Source: CALSMU01 sp965230225 (GTDB lineage Bacteria; Bacteroidota; Bacteroidia; Flavobacteriales_D; Parvicellaceae). Taken from it: a DNA stretch of 64,000 nucleotides. A model generated the notes under the pieces. It ran no database searches. It saw only the letters and a list, made by a program, of their open reading frames with translations, and was not told where the DNA came from. Position numbers and translations under genes: made by a program. This document shows, in pieces, positions 37,833-45,819 of this stretch. Each line of letters begins with the position of its first letter. The first letter of the stretch is position 1. Location: the NCBI GenBank assembly GCA_965230225.1, contig CBDDKM010000007.1:1-64000 (forward strand). The letters are read 5' to 3'.

Positions 37833-38855
37833 ATGATGAAAAAAGTACTGGTAACAGGAGGCACAGGCTATATCGGTTCCTGGGTAGTTAAATATTTACT
37901 GGAAGAAGGCCACCTTGTAAGAGTAACCGTTAGGGATAAAAACAAAAAACATAAGGTACAGCACCTATTGGATATTGCAGAACAATCTGAAGGAAAACTA
38001 GAGTTCTGGGAAGCTGACTTGTTAAAGCAAGGTTCTTTTACAGAAGCCATGGAAGGATGTGAACTGGTATATCACCTGGCATCTCCATTTGTAATCATGA
38101 ACATTAAAGATCCTTATAAACAATTAATCAACCCTGCTGTAGAGGGAACCAAAAATGTTTTGAAATCTGTCAATCAAACTCCTTCCGTTAAGCGAGTAAT
38201 TCTTACCTCGAGTGTGGTTTCAATTTATGGAGATAATGCTGATCTAACCGAACAAAACATTGAGGTGCTGGACGAAAGTTATTGGAACACTTCTAGCTCT
38301 GACAAGCATCAGCCCTACTCCTACTCTAAAGTAATGGCAGAAAAAGAAGCCTGGAAAATACACGATGCGCAAGATCAATGGAAGTTATCGGTAATCAACC
38401 CTGCTTTTGTAATGGGACCTTTTCTTACCAATTCTTCGGACTCGGCTAGCTTACCATTTCTAAAGGACTATTTATCCGGTAAACTAAAAATGGGAGTTCC
38501 TAATTTCACTTTCATTTTTGTTGATGTGAGAGATGTAGCGAAAGCACATTTACTGGCAGCAGAAAAAGAATCGGATGGTAGACACTTAATAGGCAACGAA
38601 ACACTAACCATGCTTGAGTTCTCTAACCTAATTGCTAAAAGCAGCAATAAACCTTACAAACTTCCTAAAAAGGAACTACCAAAGTTTATGCTACTCATGT
38701 TGGGATGGGCATTTGGAATTAGTAGAAAAATGATACAACGAAATGTAAATTACCCTGTTCGATTTACCAATAAAAAAAGCATCGAAAACCTTGGGTTAAA
38801 CTATACTTCATCGGAACAAATGATGAAAGATCATTTGCAACAAATTGAAAATTAG
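37833..38855 (+). CDS. Extended SDR, dihydroflavonol-4-reductase-like
   Basis: The 340-aa product has MMKKVLVTGGTGYIGSWVVK, a basic residue after the second strand (VTVRDKNKKHKVQ) that suggests NADPH use, CELVYHLASPFVIMNIKDP, LTSSVVSIYG and the catalytic YSYSKVMAE. These match the dihydroflavonol/cinnamoyl-CoA reductase-like group of extended SDRs. The bacterial substrate is unknown. A strong terminator follows. Confidence 0.9.
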   Translation: MMKKVLVTGGTGYIGSWVVKYLLEEGHLVRVTVRDKNKKHKVQHLLDIAEQSEGKLEFWEADLLKQGSFTEAMEGCELVYHLASPFVIMNIKDPYKQLINPAVEGTKNVLKSVNQTPSVKRVILTSSVVSIYGDNADLTEQNIEVLDESYWNTSSSDKHQPYSYSKVMAEKEAWKIHDAQDQWKLSVINPAFVMGPFLTNSSDSASLPFLKDYLSGKLKMGVPNFTFIFVDVRDVAKAHLLAAEKESDGRHLIGNETLTMLEFSNLIAKSSNKPYKLPKKELPKFMLLMLGWAFGISRKMIQRNVNYPVRFTNKKSIENLGLNYTSSEQMMKDHLQQIEN

Positions 38856-38876
38856 ATCGTCACGAATTTCAACATA

Positions 38877-38914
38877 AAAAAGGCCGAAAAATGATGTACC
38901 ATTTCGGCCTTTTT
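38877..38914. terminator. Strong intrinsic terminator
   Basis: AAAAAGGCCGAAA (38877-38889) pairs with TTTCGGCCTTTTT (38902-38914) over a 12-nt loop, ending in a T-run. It closes the SDR transcript. Confidence 0.85.
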
Positions 38915-38977
38915 AGATTATAGTCCCAAAAAATGTTAACCTTTCTTAAAATCAAAACCGAGGGATTTATAAATTTT

Positions 38978-38985
38978 TAATTTCG
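38978..38985 (+). promoter_or_regulatory. Putative -7 box (TAATTTCG) for the outer-membrane barrel gene
   Basis: TAATTTCG is a one-base variant of TAnnTTTG, 17 bp before ATG 39003. No -33 TTTG was identified. Confidence 0.35.
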
Positions 38986-39002
38986 CAACGCAACTTATAC
39001 AC

Positions 39003-41735
39003 ATGATGAAAAAAACTCTGACTTCCCTAATAGTCCTCTTGATCTCTTTCATGTCTTATGGGCAAAACATGACCGTGTCCGGTGATGTTTACGATACCAT
39101 TAACAATAGGCATACGGATCATGCTGTAGTTATGGCTGTTAGACTAAAAGATTCTGTTTTATTGGACTATACCAGAACGGATTCTTTGGGACAATTTAGC
39201 TTCGACGATTTACCTATAGATACCGTTGAGCTTTTGATCACTCACCCAAGATTTGATGATAAATCATTCTTCATATTTGGAAGTGAGAACAACCACGAAT
39301 TCAAATTACCTAACATCATTATGCTGGAAGACAACAGCACATTTGATGAAATTGTAATTCTAGCCTACGAAGAACCCATTTATTTTAGAGGAGATACACT
39401 AGTATATGTGGCTGACTCCTTTGATGTGAAACAAAATGCTGTGGTGGAAGACCTATTAAAAAAACTTCCTGGAATCGAAGTAGATGCTAATGGTAATGTA
39501 AAATCACAAGGAAAGCAGGTAAGTCAGATATTGGTAGACGGAGATGAATTTTTTGGTTCCGATCCTACCGTTGCTACTAAAAACCTGGCGGCAGATGGTG
39601 TAGAATCGGTAGAAGTATATGAAAAAGAAAACGAGGATAGTGAATCGGGGGATGAAACTATACAGGTAATGGACCTCAAACTAAAGGAAGAAGCCAAGAA
39701 AGGTTACTTTGGTAAAGTTTCCGGTGCCACTGATGGCCAACAGTTTTTTGAAGGAGAAGTATTGGCCAACCGATTTAATAGAGACTTAAAACTCTCCGTA
39801 TTTGGGTTAGGTTCTAATACTCCACGATCTGGTTTTGGATGGGGCGACATGTATCGCTTTGGATTAACCAATGAATACCAAATGACATCGTCTGATGGGG
39901 GTACCACCTACTATTACGATGATGGAGGCAATAATCAAGGAATACCACGAACATACAAAGGAGGTTTTTACTACTCAGATAAGCTTGGAGAAAAAACTAA
40001 ACTAGGTATCAATTATACCTACAACGACAATGTTCTGAATGCAAATGGTGCTCAGACTTCACAATTCTTTTTATCTGATACCACCTATACCACAGATGAA
40101 ATAAGTACTTCTAACGAAGAGTTTAAATCGCACGCCGTAAACCTATCGGTTACGCAAACCATCGACTCTTTAACCACTTTAACCATTAGGCCCAGGTTAA
40201 CTCTTAACTCATCAAAACAAAGAAATTATAATCAAACTGACTTTACGAGCGAAGATGATACACTGATTTATAGAACGGACGTAACAAATAACAACGAAGC
40301 TGAGAATTTTGATTTTTCTACGGACATTTCTTTGGACAGGAAGTTTAAAAAAGAAAAAAGAAAATTGAGGACTTACTATAAGTTCAGTATGAGTGAGAAT
40401 TTGAGCAACTCTTCTCTTCTATCCAATCGTTCTTATTTTAATTCTACCAATTCCAACGACAGTATTGATCAACAGAGTAACCTATCTAAAAACACTTTTG
40501 GACACATGGCCACTCTAAGGTATGTTGAACCACTTAGTAAAAAAATGAGGTTGGAATTTGATTACAATATGAACTTAACCAATAACAACCAATTAAAATC
40601 CACCTATAATCAGGTTAACGGTGAATATACCTCATTGGACTCTACCCTTTCTAACGATTTCGAAAATATTCGTTTCAAAAACAGAGTTGGCGCTCACGTT
40701 GTTTACCAAACTAAGAAAACCTACTTAAGAGCAGGAACTTACGCTAGAAATGTATCTATTGATAACTATAGCATTAACAGCGATGCCATTCACCAAAGCA
40801 TTAATAACATTCTACCAAGTCTTTCTTACCGATACAAATTCTCCAACAGTCATCGGTTTAGTATAAACTACAGAACCAGTTCTCAGCAACCTTCTGTAAG
40901 CCAACTGCAACCGGTACAAGACAACAGTAACCCTAACCAAATTAGAATTGGAAATCCAGACCTAAGACCAACATATACACATCGTGTAAACGTTAGTTAT
41001 AACCGTTACCAACCTCTTAAAGGACAATACATTTGGTTGCGAGGAAACTACAACAGAACCAACGATGCATTTTCTAACTCTATCGAATATGACTCTTTAG
41101 GAAGAACAATATCTCAATCCATTAATGTAAATGGAAATGTAAACTCTTCGGTTAGCTTTGGAGGAGGTATTCCATTATTTGATGGTTTGTTTTCTCTTAA
41201 TCCATATATGTCTGCCGACTATTCTGAGTACAACAGTTACATCAATAACCAACAGAACACTACAACCACACCAGGTGTTTCAGGAGGGTTAGAATTGGAA
41301 CTGGAAACAGACTCCATTTATTTCTACATTGGAGGAGACATTACTTATAACAACCCATCCAGCACATTAAGTTTCTCCAGTAATCAACCTTATAGTCAAC
41401 AAGTTTTTACTACTGGTTTTGAAATAGAACTTCCGTGGAAAATGAGTATCGAAGCTGATGCTGAGTACACCATTAACAGTCAACGTGCAGATGGATATGA
41501 TATCAATTTCTTAATTATAGATGCAAGCATTAACAAGCGATTTTTGGAGACAGAAAACTTGATTTTATCTCTAATGGGGAACGATTTATTGAACCAAAAT
41601 GTAAGTGCCCAAAGAATTATTGAGAACAACGTGGTAATCGATAATCACACCAGAATTATTTCCAGATACTTTCTGTTAAAACTAACCCTAAGATTTAATA
41701 ATAACCGTACAAAAGAATCCAATGACTTCTATTAA
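39003..41735 (+). CDS. Outer-membrane beta-barrel protein with carboxypeptidase-regulatory-like N-domain
   Basis: The 910-aa product has a signal peptide (1-21, ...LISFMSYGQ), a carboxypeptidase-regulatory-like beta-sandwich (about 22-115), a TonB-plug-like segment (VVEDLLKKLPGIEVDANGNV, QILVDGDEFFGSDPTVATKN, VESVEVYE) and a long barrel of alternating aromatic strands to the C-terminus (OMP_b-brl_3 type). It has the plug shape of TonB receptors, but the substrate is unknown. The GLPGLI gene overlaps its last 14 bp, so the two are translated together. Confidence 0.92.
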   Translation: MMKKTLTSLIVLLISFMSYGQNMTVSGDVYDTINNRHTDHAVVMAVRLKDSVLLDYTRTDSLGQFSFDDLPIDTVELLITHPRFDDKSFFIFGSENNHEFKLPNIIMLEDNSTFDEIVILAYEEPIYFRGDTLVYVADSFDVKQNAVVEDLLKKLPGIEVDANGNVKSQGKQVSQILVDGDEFFGSDPTVATKNLAADGVESVEVYEKENEDSESGDETIQVMDLKLKEEAKKGYFGKVSGATDGQQFFEGEVLANRFNRDLKLSVFGLGSNTPRSGFGWGDMYRFGLTNEYQMTSSDGGTTYYYDDGGNNQGIPRTYKGGFYYSDKLGEKTKLGINYTYNDNVLNANGAQTSQFFLSDTTYTTDEISTSNEEFKSHAVNLSVTQTIDSLTTLTIRPRLTLNSSKQRNYNQTDFTSEDDTLIYRTDVTNNNEAENFDFSTDISLDRKFKKEKRKLRTYYKFSMSENLSNSSLLSNRSYFNSTNSNDSIDQQSNLSKNTFGHMATLRYVEPLSKKMRLEFDYNMNLTNNNQLKSTYNQVNGEYTSLDSTLSNDFENIRFKNRVGAHVVYQTKKTYLRAGTYARNVSIDNYSINSDAIHQSINNILPSLSYRYKFSNSHRFSINYRTSSQQPSVSQLQPVQDNSNPNQIRIGNPDLRPTYTHRVNVSYNRYQPLKGQYIWLRGNYNRTNDAFSNSIEYDSLGRTISQSINVNGNVNSSVSFGGGIPLFDGLFSLNPYMSADYSEYNSYINNQQNTTTTPGVSGGLELELETDSIYFYIGGDITYNNPSSTLSFSSNQPYSQQVFTTGFEIELPWKMSIEADAEYTINSQRADGYDINFLIIDASINKRFLETENLILSLMGNDLLNQNVSAQRIIENNVVIDNHTRIISRYFLLKLTLRFNNNRTKESNDFY

Positions 41736-42450
41736 AGCTACCCTACTGGCAATCATAATTATCTGTGGTTCTTTAATTGCCACCAGCCAGGTTACATCTG
41801 GGAAAATAATCTATGAACGAAAAACCAACTTGTTGAAGAAATACAGCGACAATGAGGACATGAAAGAATGGATTAAAGACAAGAAAGATAAGTTCGATCG
41901 TTTTCAGCTGGTTTTTAACGATACCGCCTGTTTATTCATGCCGGATGATGAAGATGATGCTGTTCAATCGTTTGACTGGGCTACTTCAAAAAATACACAT
42001 TATCAAAACTTCAAAACAGGAGAGCGTTTATCTGGATATGCCATTTGGGGTGAATTACAATTCGTAAAAGACTCCTTGAAATATCGAGAATGGAAAATGA
42101 CCAATCAGGAAAGGCACATTGCCGGATACGATTGCAGAATGGCCATTTGGTATAAAAACGACACCACAAGAATTTATGCCTGGTACAGTGAGGAAATTGT
42201 CCCCTCCATCGGCCCTGAATCATTTACAGGATTACCTGGAGCCATTTTAGGGTTAGCCACCGAAGATGGCGGTGTAGTATACTTTGCTAAAAAAGTAATT
42301 GAAGAAAAAGTAAACAACTTACATGATCTGGTTCCTACTCCTAAACCTAAACACATTCTTAAAGAAGAAGAATTTGTAGCTAAACTGAAAAAAAGGTTTG
42401 AAGGGAACCCCTGGGGTGATCGATTGATCAGAGATATACTTGCGTGGTAG
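41722..42450 (+). CDS. GLPGLI family protein
   Basis: The 242-aa product has a signal peptide (about 1-23) and the family signature ESFTGLPGAILGLATEDGG at about residues 167-185. GLPGLI proteins are a Bacteroidota-specific exported family of unknown function, often encoded next to outer-membrane barrels of the type found upstream. The 14-bp overlap with that gene points to a paired function at the outer membrane. Confidence 0.92.
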   Translation: MTSIKATLLAIIIICGSLIATSQVTSGKIIYERKTNLLKKYSDNEDMKEWIKDKKDKFDRFQLVFNDTACLFMPDDEDDAVQSFDWATSKNTHYQNFKTGERLSGYAIWGELQFVKDSLKYREWKMTNQERHIAGYDCRMAIWYKNDTTRIYAWYSEEIVPSIGPESFTGLPGAILGLATEDGGVVYFAKKVIEEKVNNLHDLVPTPKPKHILKEEEFVAKLKKRFEGNPWGDRLIRDILAW

Positions 42451-42501
42451 ACTTCTTCTTTTATTCTATATTAGCTGGGTAAACCAATTAATTCTCTAAA
42501 G

Positions 42502-42924
42502 ATGAGCAAGAAAAAAGTAACCGGAGTTGGAGGTATATTTTTTAAGTGTCAGGACCCCGAAAACATGAAAAACTGGTATGGTAAACACCTTGGACTGGCT
42601 ACCGATCAATACGGCTCAACGTTTGAATTTAGGAATACAGATAGACCAGAGGAGATCAACTACTTACAATGGAGTCCGTTTAAAGACGACACCAAATATT
42701 TTGAACCATCCAACAAGCAATTCATGATTAACTACCGAGTAGAAAACATTGAAGAATTGGTGGAAGAACTACGAAAAGAAGGTGTTACCATTTGCGATAA
42801 AATAGAATCTTTTGACTACGGTAAGTTTGTCCACATCATGGACCCTGAAGGAAACAAAATAGAGCTTTGGGAACCGGTAGATCAAGTATTTACCGATTCA
42901 CTCAATGGCAATACTACCCATTAG
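42502..42924 (+). CDS. VOC (glyoxalase-like) family protein
   Basis: The 140-aa product shows the VOC pattern: VGGIFFKCQDPENMKNWYGK in the first module and KFVHIMDPEGNKIELWEP in the second, with a terminal Glu that could bind a metal. The substrate is not predictable. It lies 51 bp after the GLPGLI gene and 52 bp before the nitroreductase, and may be transcribed with them. Confidence 0.88.
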   Translation: MSKKKVTGVGGIFFKCQDPENMKNWYGKHLGLATDQYGSTFEFRNTDRPEEINYLQWSPFKDDTKYFEPSNKQFMINYRVENIEELVEELRKEGVTICDKIESFDYGKFVHIMDPEGNKIELWEPVDQVFTDSLNGNTTH

Positions 42925-42976
42925 AGTATTTTAAAATATTCTCCTCCTCTATTCGTCTACCCAAAAAAACTTTGGT

Positions 42977-43711
42977 ATGAACAATGGGCAGGCACTTGAT
43001 GAAACCCTGAATCACAGAAGAGCTGTGAGGGTTTTCGACCCTTCTATTTCTTTTGACACAGATGTGGTAGAACGCAATTTAAAAAGAGCTACTCTAGCTC
43101 CCAGCAGCAGCAACATGCAATTGTACGAGTTCTATCATGTAAAATCAAAAGATAAAATTCAAGCTCTGGTAAGTGCATGTTTAGGACAATCCACCATCGA
43201 AACCTGTAATGAATTGGTGGTATTTGTCGTTCGAAAAGACTTATTTCGATCAAGAGCAAAGGCTAACCTAGACCACATCAACGAGGCCTTTAAACATGCC
43301 GAAATGGAAAACAAAGAAAAAAAGCACAAAATGGCACAAAACTATTATGGTAAACTCATGCCTTTTGTGTACTCAGAGTTTTTAGGCTTATTTGGAGCAG
43401 CAAAGTATTTAGCTGTTAACTCAGTAGGCCTATTTAAACCCAGCTACCGAGAGGTTCGAAAATCCGACATGCGTATTGTTGCTCATAAAAGTGCTGGTTT
43501 AGCTGCCCAAACATTTATGCTTGGAATGGCATCGGAAGGGTACGATACCTGTCCGGTTGAAGGACTTGACAGTGCCAGAGTAAAGCGAATACTCGGAATA
43601 CCTTACAGAGCAGAAGTTAATATGATCGTATCCTGCGGCACCAGAAAAGATGAGGGCATTTGGGGAGAACGATTTAGAGTGCCATTTAAAGAGGTTTACC
43701 ATACCGTATAA
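42977..43711 (+). CDS. Nitroreductase family protein
   Basis: The 244-aa product has the FMN-binding nitroreductase start (ETLNHRRAVRVFDPSISFDT, ATLAPSSSNMQLYEFYHV) and the C-terminal LAAQTFMLGMASEGYDTCPV and VNMIVSCGTRKDEG. Members reduce nitro compounds, quinones or other acceptors with NAD(P)H. The middle (about 90-140) is longer and more basic than in the shortest members. The physiological substrate is unknown. Confidence 0.9.
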   Translation: MNNGQALDETLNHRRAVRVFDPSISFDTDVVERNLKRATLAPSSSNMQLYEFYHVKSKDKIQALVSACLGQSTIETCNELVVFVVRKDLFRSRAKANLDHINEAFKHAEMENKEKKHKMAQNYYGKLMPFVYSEFLGLFGAAKYLAVNSVGLFKPSYREVRKSDMRIVAHKSAGLAAQTFMLGMASEGYDTCPVEGLDSARVKRILGIPYRAEVNMIVSCGTRKDEGIWGERFRVPFKEVYHTV

Positions 43712-43806
43712 CTTGCTTTCCAATAGTTCCGGATAAATCAACTTGTTCTTACAGTTTTGATAGAATAGTTTAGAGGTCTAGATTACTCTAACCCTAAAAC
43801 CTATTT

Positions 43807-44877
43807 ATGAAAACAATTCTCCTTTTACTTACCTTCAGCTGTATTGGAGGAGTTCTTTTTACCAACTCTAATTTCAAAACTAAAAAGACAACACCCTACC
43901 TTTTCTCAGACACACCTACCTTCCCTCCTATTCCTGATAAGCAAAATGCAGAAGTAACCATAGAAGGAGCTGAACTTGGTAGATTTCTATTCTACGACAC
44001 CATATTAAGCTCAGACAGTTCATTTTCGTGTGCATCATGCCACAAACAATCGGCTGCGTTTAGCGACTCTCCCCTGGAACTCAGTTCAGGAGTAGATGGC
44101 GTACCTACTGTGAGAAATACCCCTCCCATATTTAATGTAGCCTGGTACAACTCCATGTTTTGGGATGGTAGATCTCCCAATGTAGAAGATCAGGCATTAA
44201 ATCCAGTAAGAACCATTCAGGAAATGAATCTTCCATGGACAGAAGCCGAAAAAAGGATACAAGACAGTCCGTTCTACCGAGAAAAATTCAAACAAGCTTT
44301 TGGAACAGATAAAATTGATAGCAACCTAATTGTAAATGCCATCGGTCAGTTTGAAAGAACTCTAATCTCCAATCGTTCGAAATTTGATCGGGTTTTAGCA
44401 GGAAAAGATCAATTAACCAAGGACGAACAAGCAGGATTGGACCTGATGAACTCACCTGAAGTAGGTTGTGTGGTTTGCCACCCTCTCAGCGGAGCTAATT
44501 CTTTGGGTACATCGCCTGGTTTTAGCGACATTGGATTAGACAATGTAAAAGAACCTAAAAACTACATCGACAAAGGGCTAGGAGAATTTACCTCTGCACC
44601 TAAAGATCACGGTAAATTTAAGGTTCCATCGCTTAGAAATGTAGCTTTAACTGCCCCTTACATGCACGACGGTAGGTTTGCAACTTTAGAAGAGGTAATT
44701 AGCTTTTTTAGTGATGGAGTTAACAATAGTGTTAATGTGGACCCTAAGTTAACCATTGCACATAAAGGAGGCGCTCACTTAACACCGGAAGAGCAAAAGC
44801 AAATCATTACTTTTCTACATACACTAACTGATACAGCTTTCGTAACAGACCCAAGGTTTAGTGATCCTTACAAGTAA
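43807..44877 (+). CDS. Di-haem cytochrome c peroxidase
   Basis: The 356-aa product has an N-terminal signal (1-~20) and two haem c motifs: C75-x-x-C78-H79 (CASCHK) and C221-x-x-C224-H225 (CVVCHP). The family motifs ELGRFLFYDTILSSD, VRNTPPIFNVAWYNSMFWDG and KVPSLRNVALTAPYMHDGRF are present. It is a periplasmic CcpA/MauG-superfamily enzyme that would reduce hydrogen peroxide with electrons from a small cytochrome or cupredoxin. It needs cytochrome c maturation, for which ccsBA lies 7 kb downstream. Confidence 0.95.
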   Translation: MKTILLLLTFSCIGGVLFTNSNFKTKKTTPYLFSDTPTFPPIPDKQNAEVTIEGAELGRFLFYDTILSSDSSFSCASCHKQSAAFSDSPLELSSGVDGVPTVRNTPPIFNVAWYNSMFWDGRSPNVEDQALNPVRTIQEMNLPWTEAEKRIQDSPFYREKFKQAFGTDKIDSNLIVNAIGQFERTLISNRSKFDRVLAGKDQLTKDEQAGLDLMNSPEVGCVVCHPLSGANSLGTSPGFSDIGLDNVKEPKNYIDKGLGEFTSAPKDHGKFKVPSLRNVALTAPYMHDGRFATLEEVISFFSDGVNNSVNVDPKLTIAHKGGAHLTPEEQKQIITFLHTLTDTAFVTDPRFSDPYK

Positions 44878-44955
44878 TCCATTCAATGGGATTCTAATTT
44901 TTAACCAAACTTTAACAAGCGTTGACTTGATTCGTCTTTCTGATTTCGATAACTT

Positions 44956-44963
44956 TACTTTCG
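44956..44963 (+). promoter_or_regulatory. Putative -7 box (TACTTTCG) for the metal cluster
   Basis: TACTTTCG is a near match to TAnnTTTG and lies only 4 bp before ATG 44968, so the transcript would be almost leaderless. A clear -33 element at the usual spacing was not found. Confidence 0.4.
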
Positions 44964-44967
44964 TAAT

Positions 44968-45396
44968 ATGAGAATTACTGCAGCGATACTACTCATTGTT
45001 ATCTTCCTTTCTTCCACTATTGGGATATCGGTAGGCACTTGTGTATGTGCAGATGACAACTCTACTCACATTGTTTTTACTGAAGATCATAATTGCTGTG
45101 AATCTCACAAAAAAGAATCCCATTCTTGTTGTCATTCGTCTCAGGAAACTTCGGATGAAGAAGATGATGGTTGTTGTGATAAAAGTTGGCAGTTTTTCCA
45201 GGTGGATGATGAATACACCTCGGATTTCGAAAGCATTAATCTTTCCTTAAAGGATCATATTTCAATTCCTGTGCTCTACTCTTTAGATCCATTAGATTTA
45301 AAGGTAAAAAACTCAGCAGCACTCCTTTTTGAACAATACAAGCCTCCTCTAATTCAAGCAGATTTGTCGGTTTTGTATAGTTCGTTTCTAATTTGA
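44968..45396 (+). CDS. HYC_CC_PP-type small Cys/His-rich protein
   Basis: The 142-aa product has a hydrophobic N-terminal helix and then a Cys/His-rich segment (GTCVCADDNSTHIVF, DHNCCESHKKESHSCCHSS, DDGCCDKSW) and a C-terminal YKPPLIQADLSVLYSS. This fits the Bacteroidota HYC_CC_PP family, which is found next to HMA-domain proteins and TonB receptors. Such a row of paired cysteines and histidines is suited to binding copper or a similar soft metal. It is the first gene of the cluster 44968-51375. Confidence 0.85.
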   Translation: MRITAAILLIVIFLSSTIGISVGTCVCADDNSTHIVFTEDHNCCESHKKESHSCCHSSQETSDEEDDGCCDKSWQFFQVDDEYTSDFESINLSLKDHISIPVLYSLDPLDLKVKNSAALLFEQYKPPLIQADLSVLYSSFLI

Positions 45397-45462
45397 TTTT
45401 CATTGTAGTCTCTGGTACACACCAGAAAGAATCACCCCTTGTTTAACCAAAAAATAATTACA

Positions 45463-45807
45463 ATGAAAACATTATCAATAATAGTACTAAGCTTAATAAC
45501 ATTAACTTCCTTTAGCCAGGGAAAGAAAAAGAAATTTCAAGAAATCAACTTTCAGGTATCCGGTGTTTGCGGGATGTGTGAAGATAGAATCGAAGATGCT
45601 CTCGATGTAAAAGGAGTTAGATTGGCGGATTGGAATCTTGAAAATGAAAATTGCAAGGTAGTATTCAATCCAGAGAAAATTTCGGAAAACGAAATTCATC
45701 AGTTAATAGCAGATGTTGGGCACGACACTGAAAAGATTAAGGCAACTGATGAGGCGTACAACAATTTGCACCACTGCTGCAAATACAAAGAAGACGTTAA
45801 ACACTAA
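45463..45807 (+). CDS. Exported heavy-metal-associated (HMA) domain protein
   Basis: I start at ATG 45463, which gives a signal peptide (MKTLSIIVLSLITLTSFSQG); an upstream TTG at 45439 would spoil it. The 114-aa product has an HMA fold with a C36-x-x-C39 metal site (SGVCGMCEDRIEDAL) and a C-terminal HHCCKY that may add ligands. It is probably periplasmic and may carry metal between the TonB receptor encoded 12 bp downstream and the P-ATPase; the direction of transport is not shown by sequence. Confidence 0.9.
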   Translation: MKTLSIIVLSLITLTSFSQGKKKKFQEINFQVSGVCGMCEDRIEDALDVKGVRLADWNLENENCKVVFNPEKISENEIHQLIADVGHDTEKIKATDEAYNNLHHCCKYKEDVKH

Positions 45808-45819
45808 ACTTCCTGTATC

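Noticed and set aside
45411..45426. Small hairpin TCTGGT / ACCAGA before the HMA gene as a terminator
   Set aside because: The stem is only 6 bp and has no T-run; the neighbouring genes look like one transcript.
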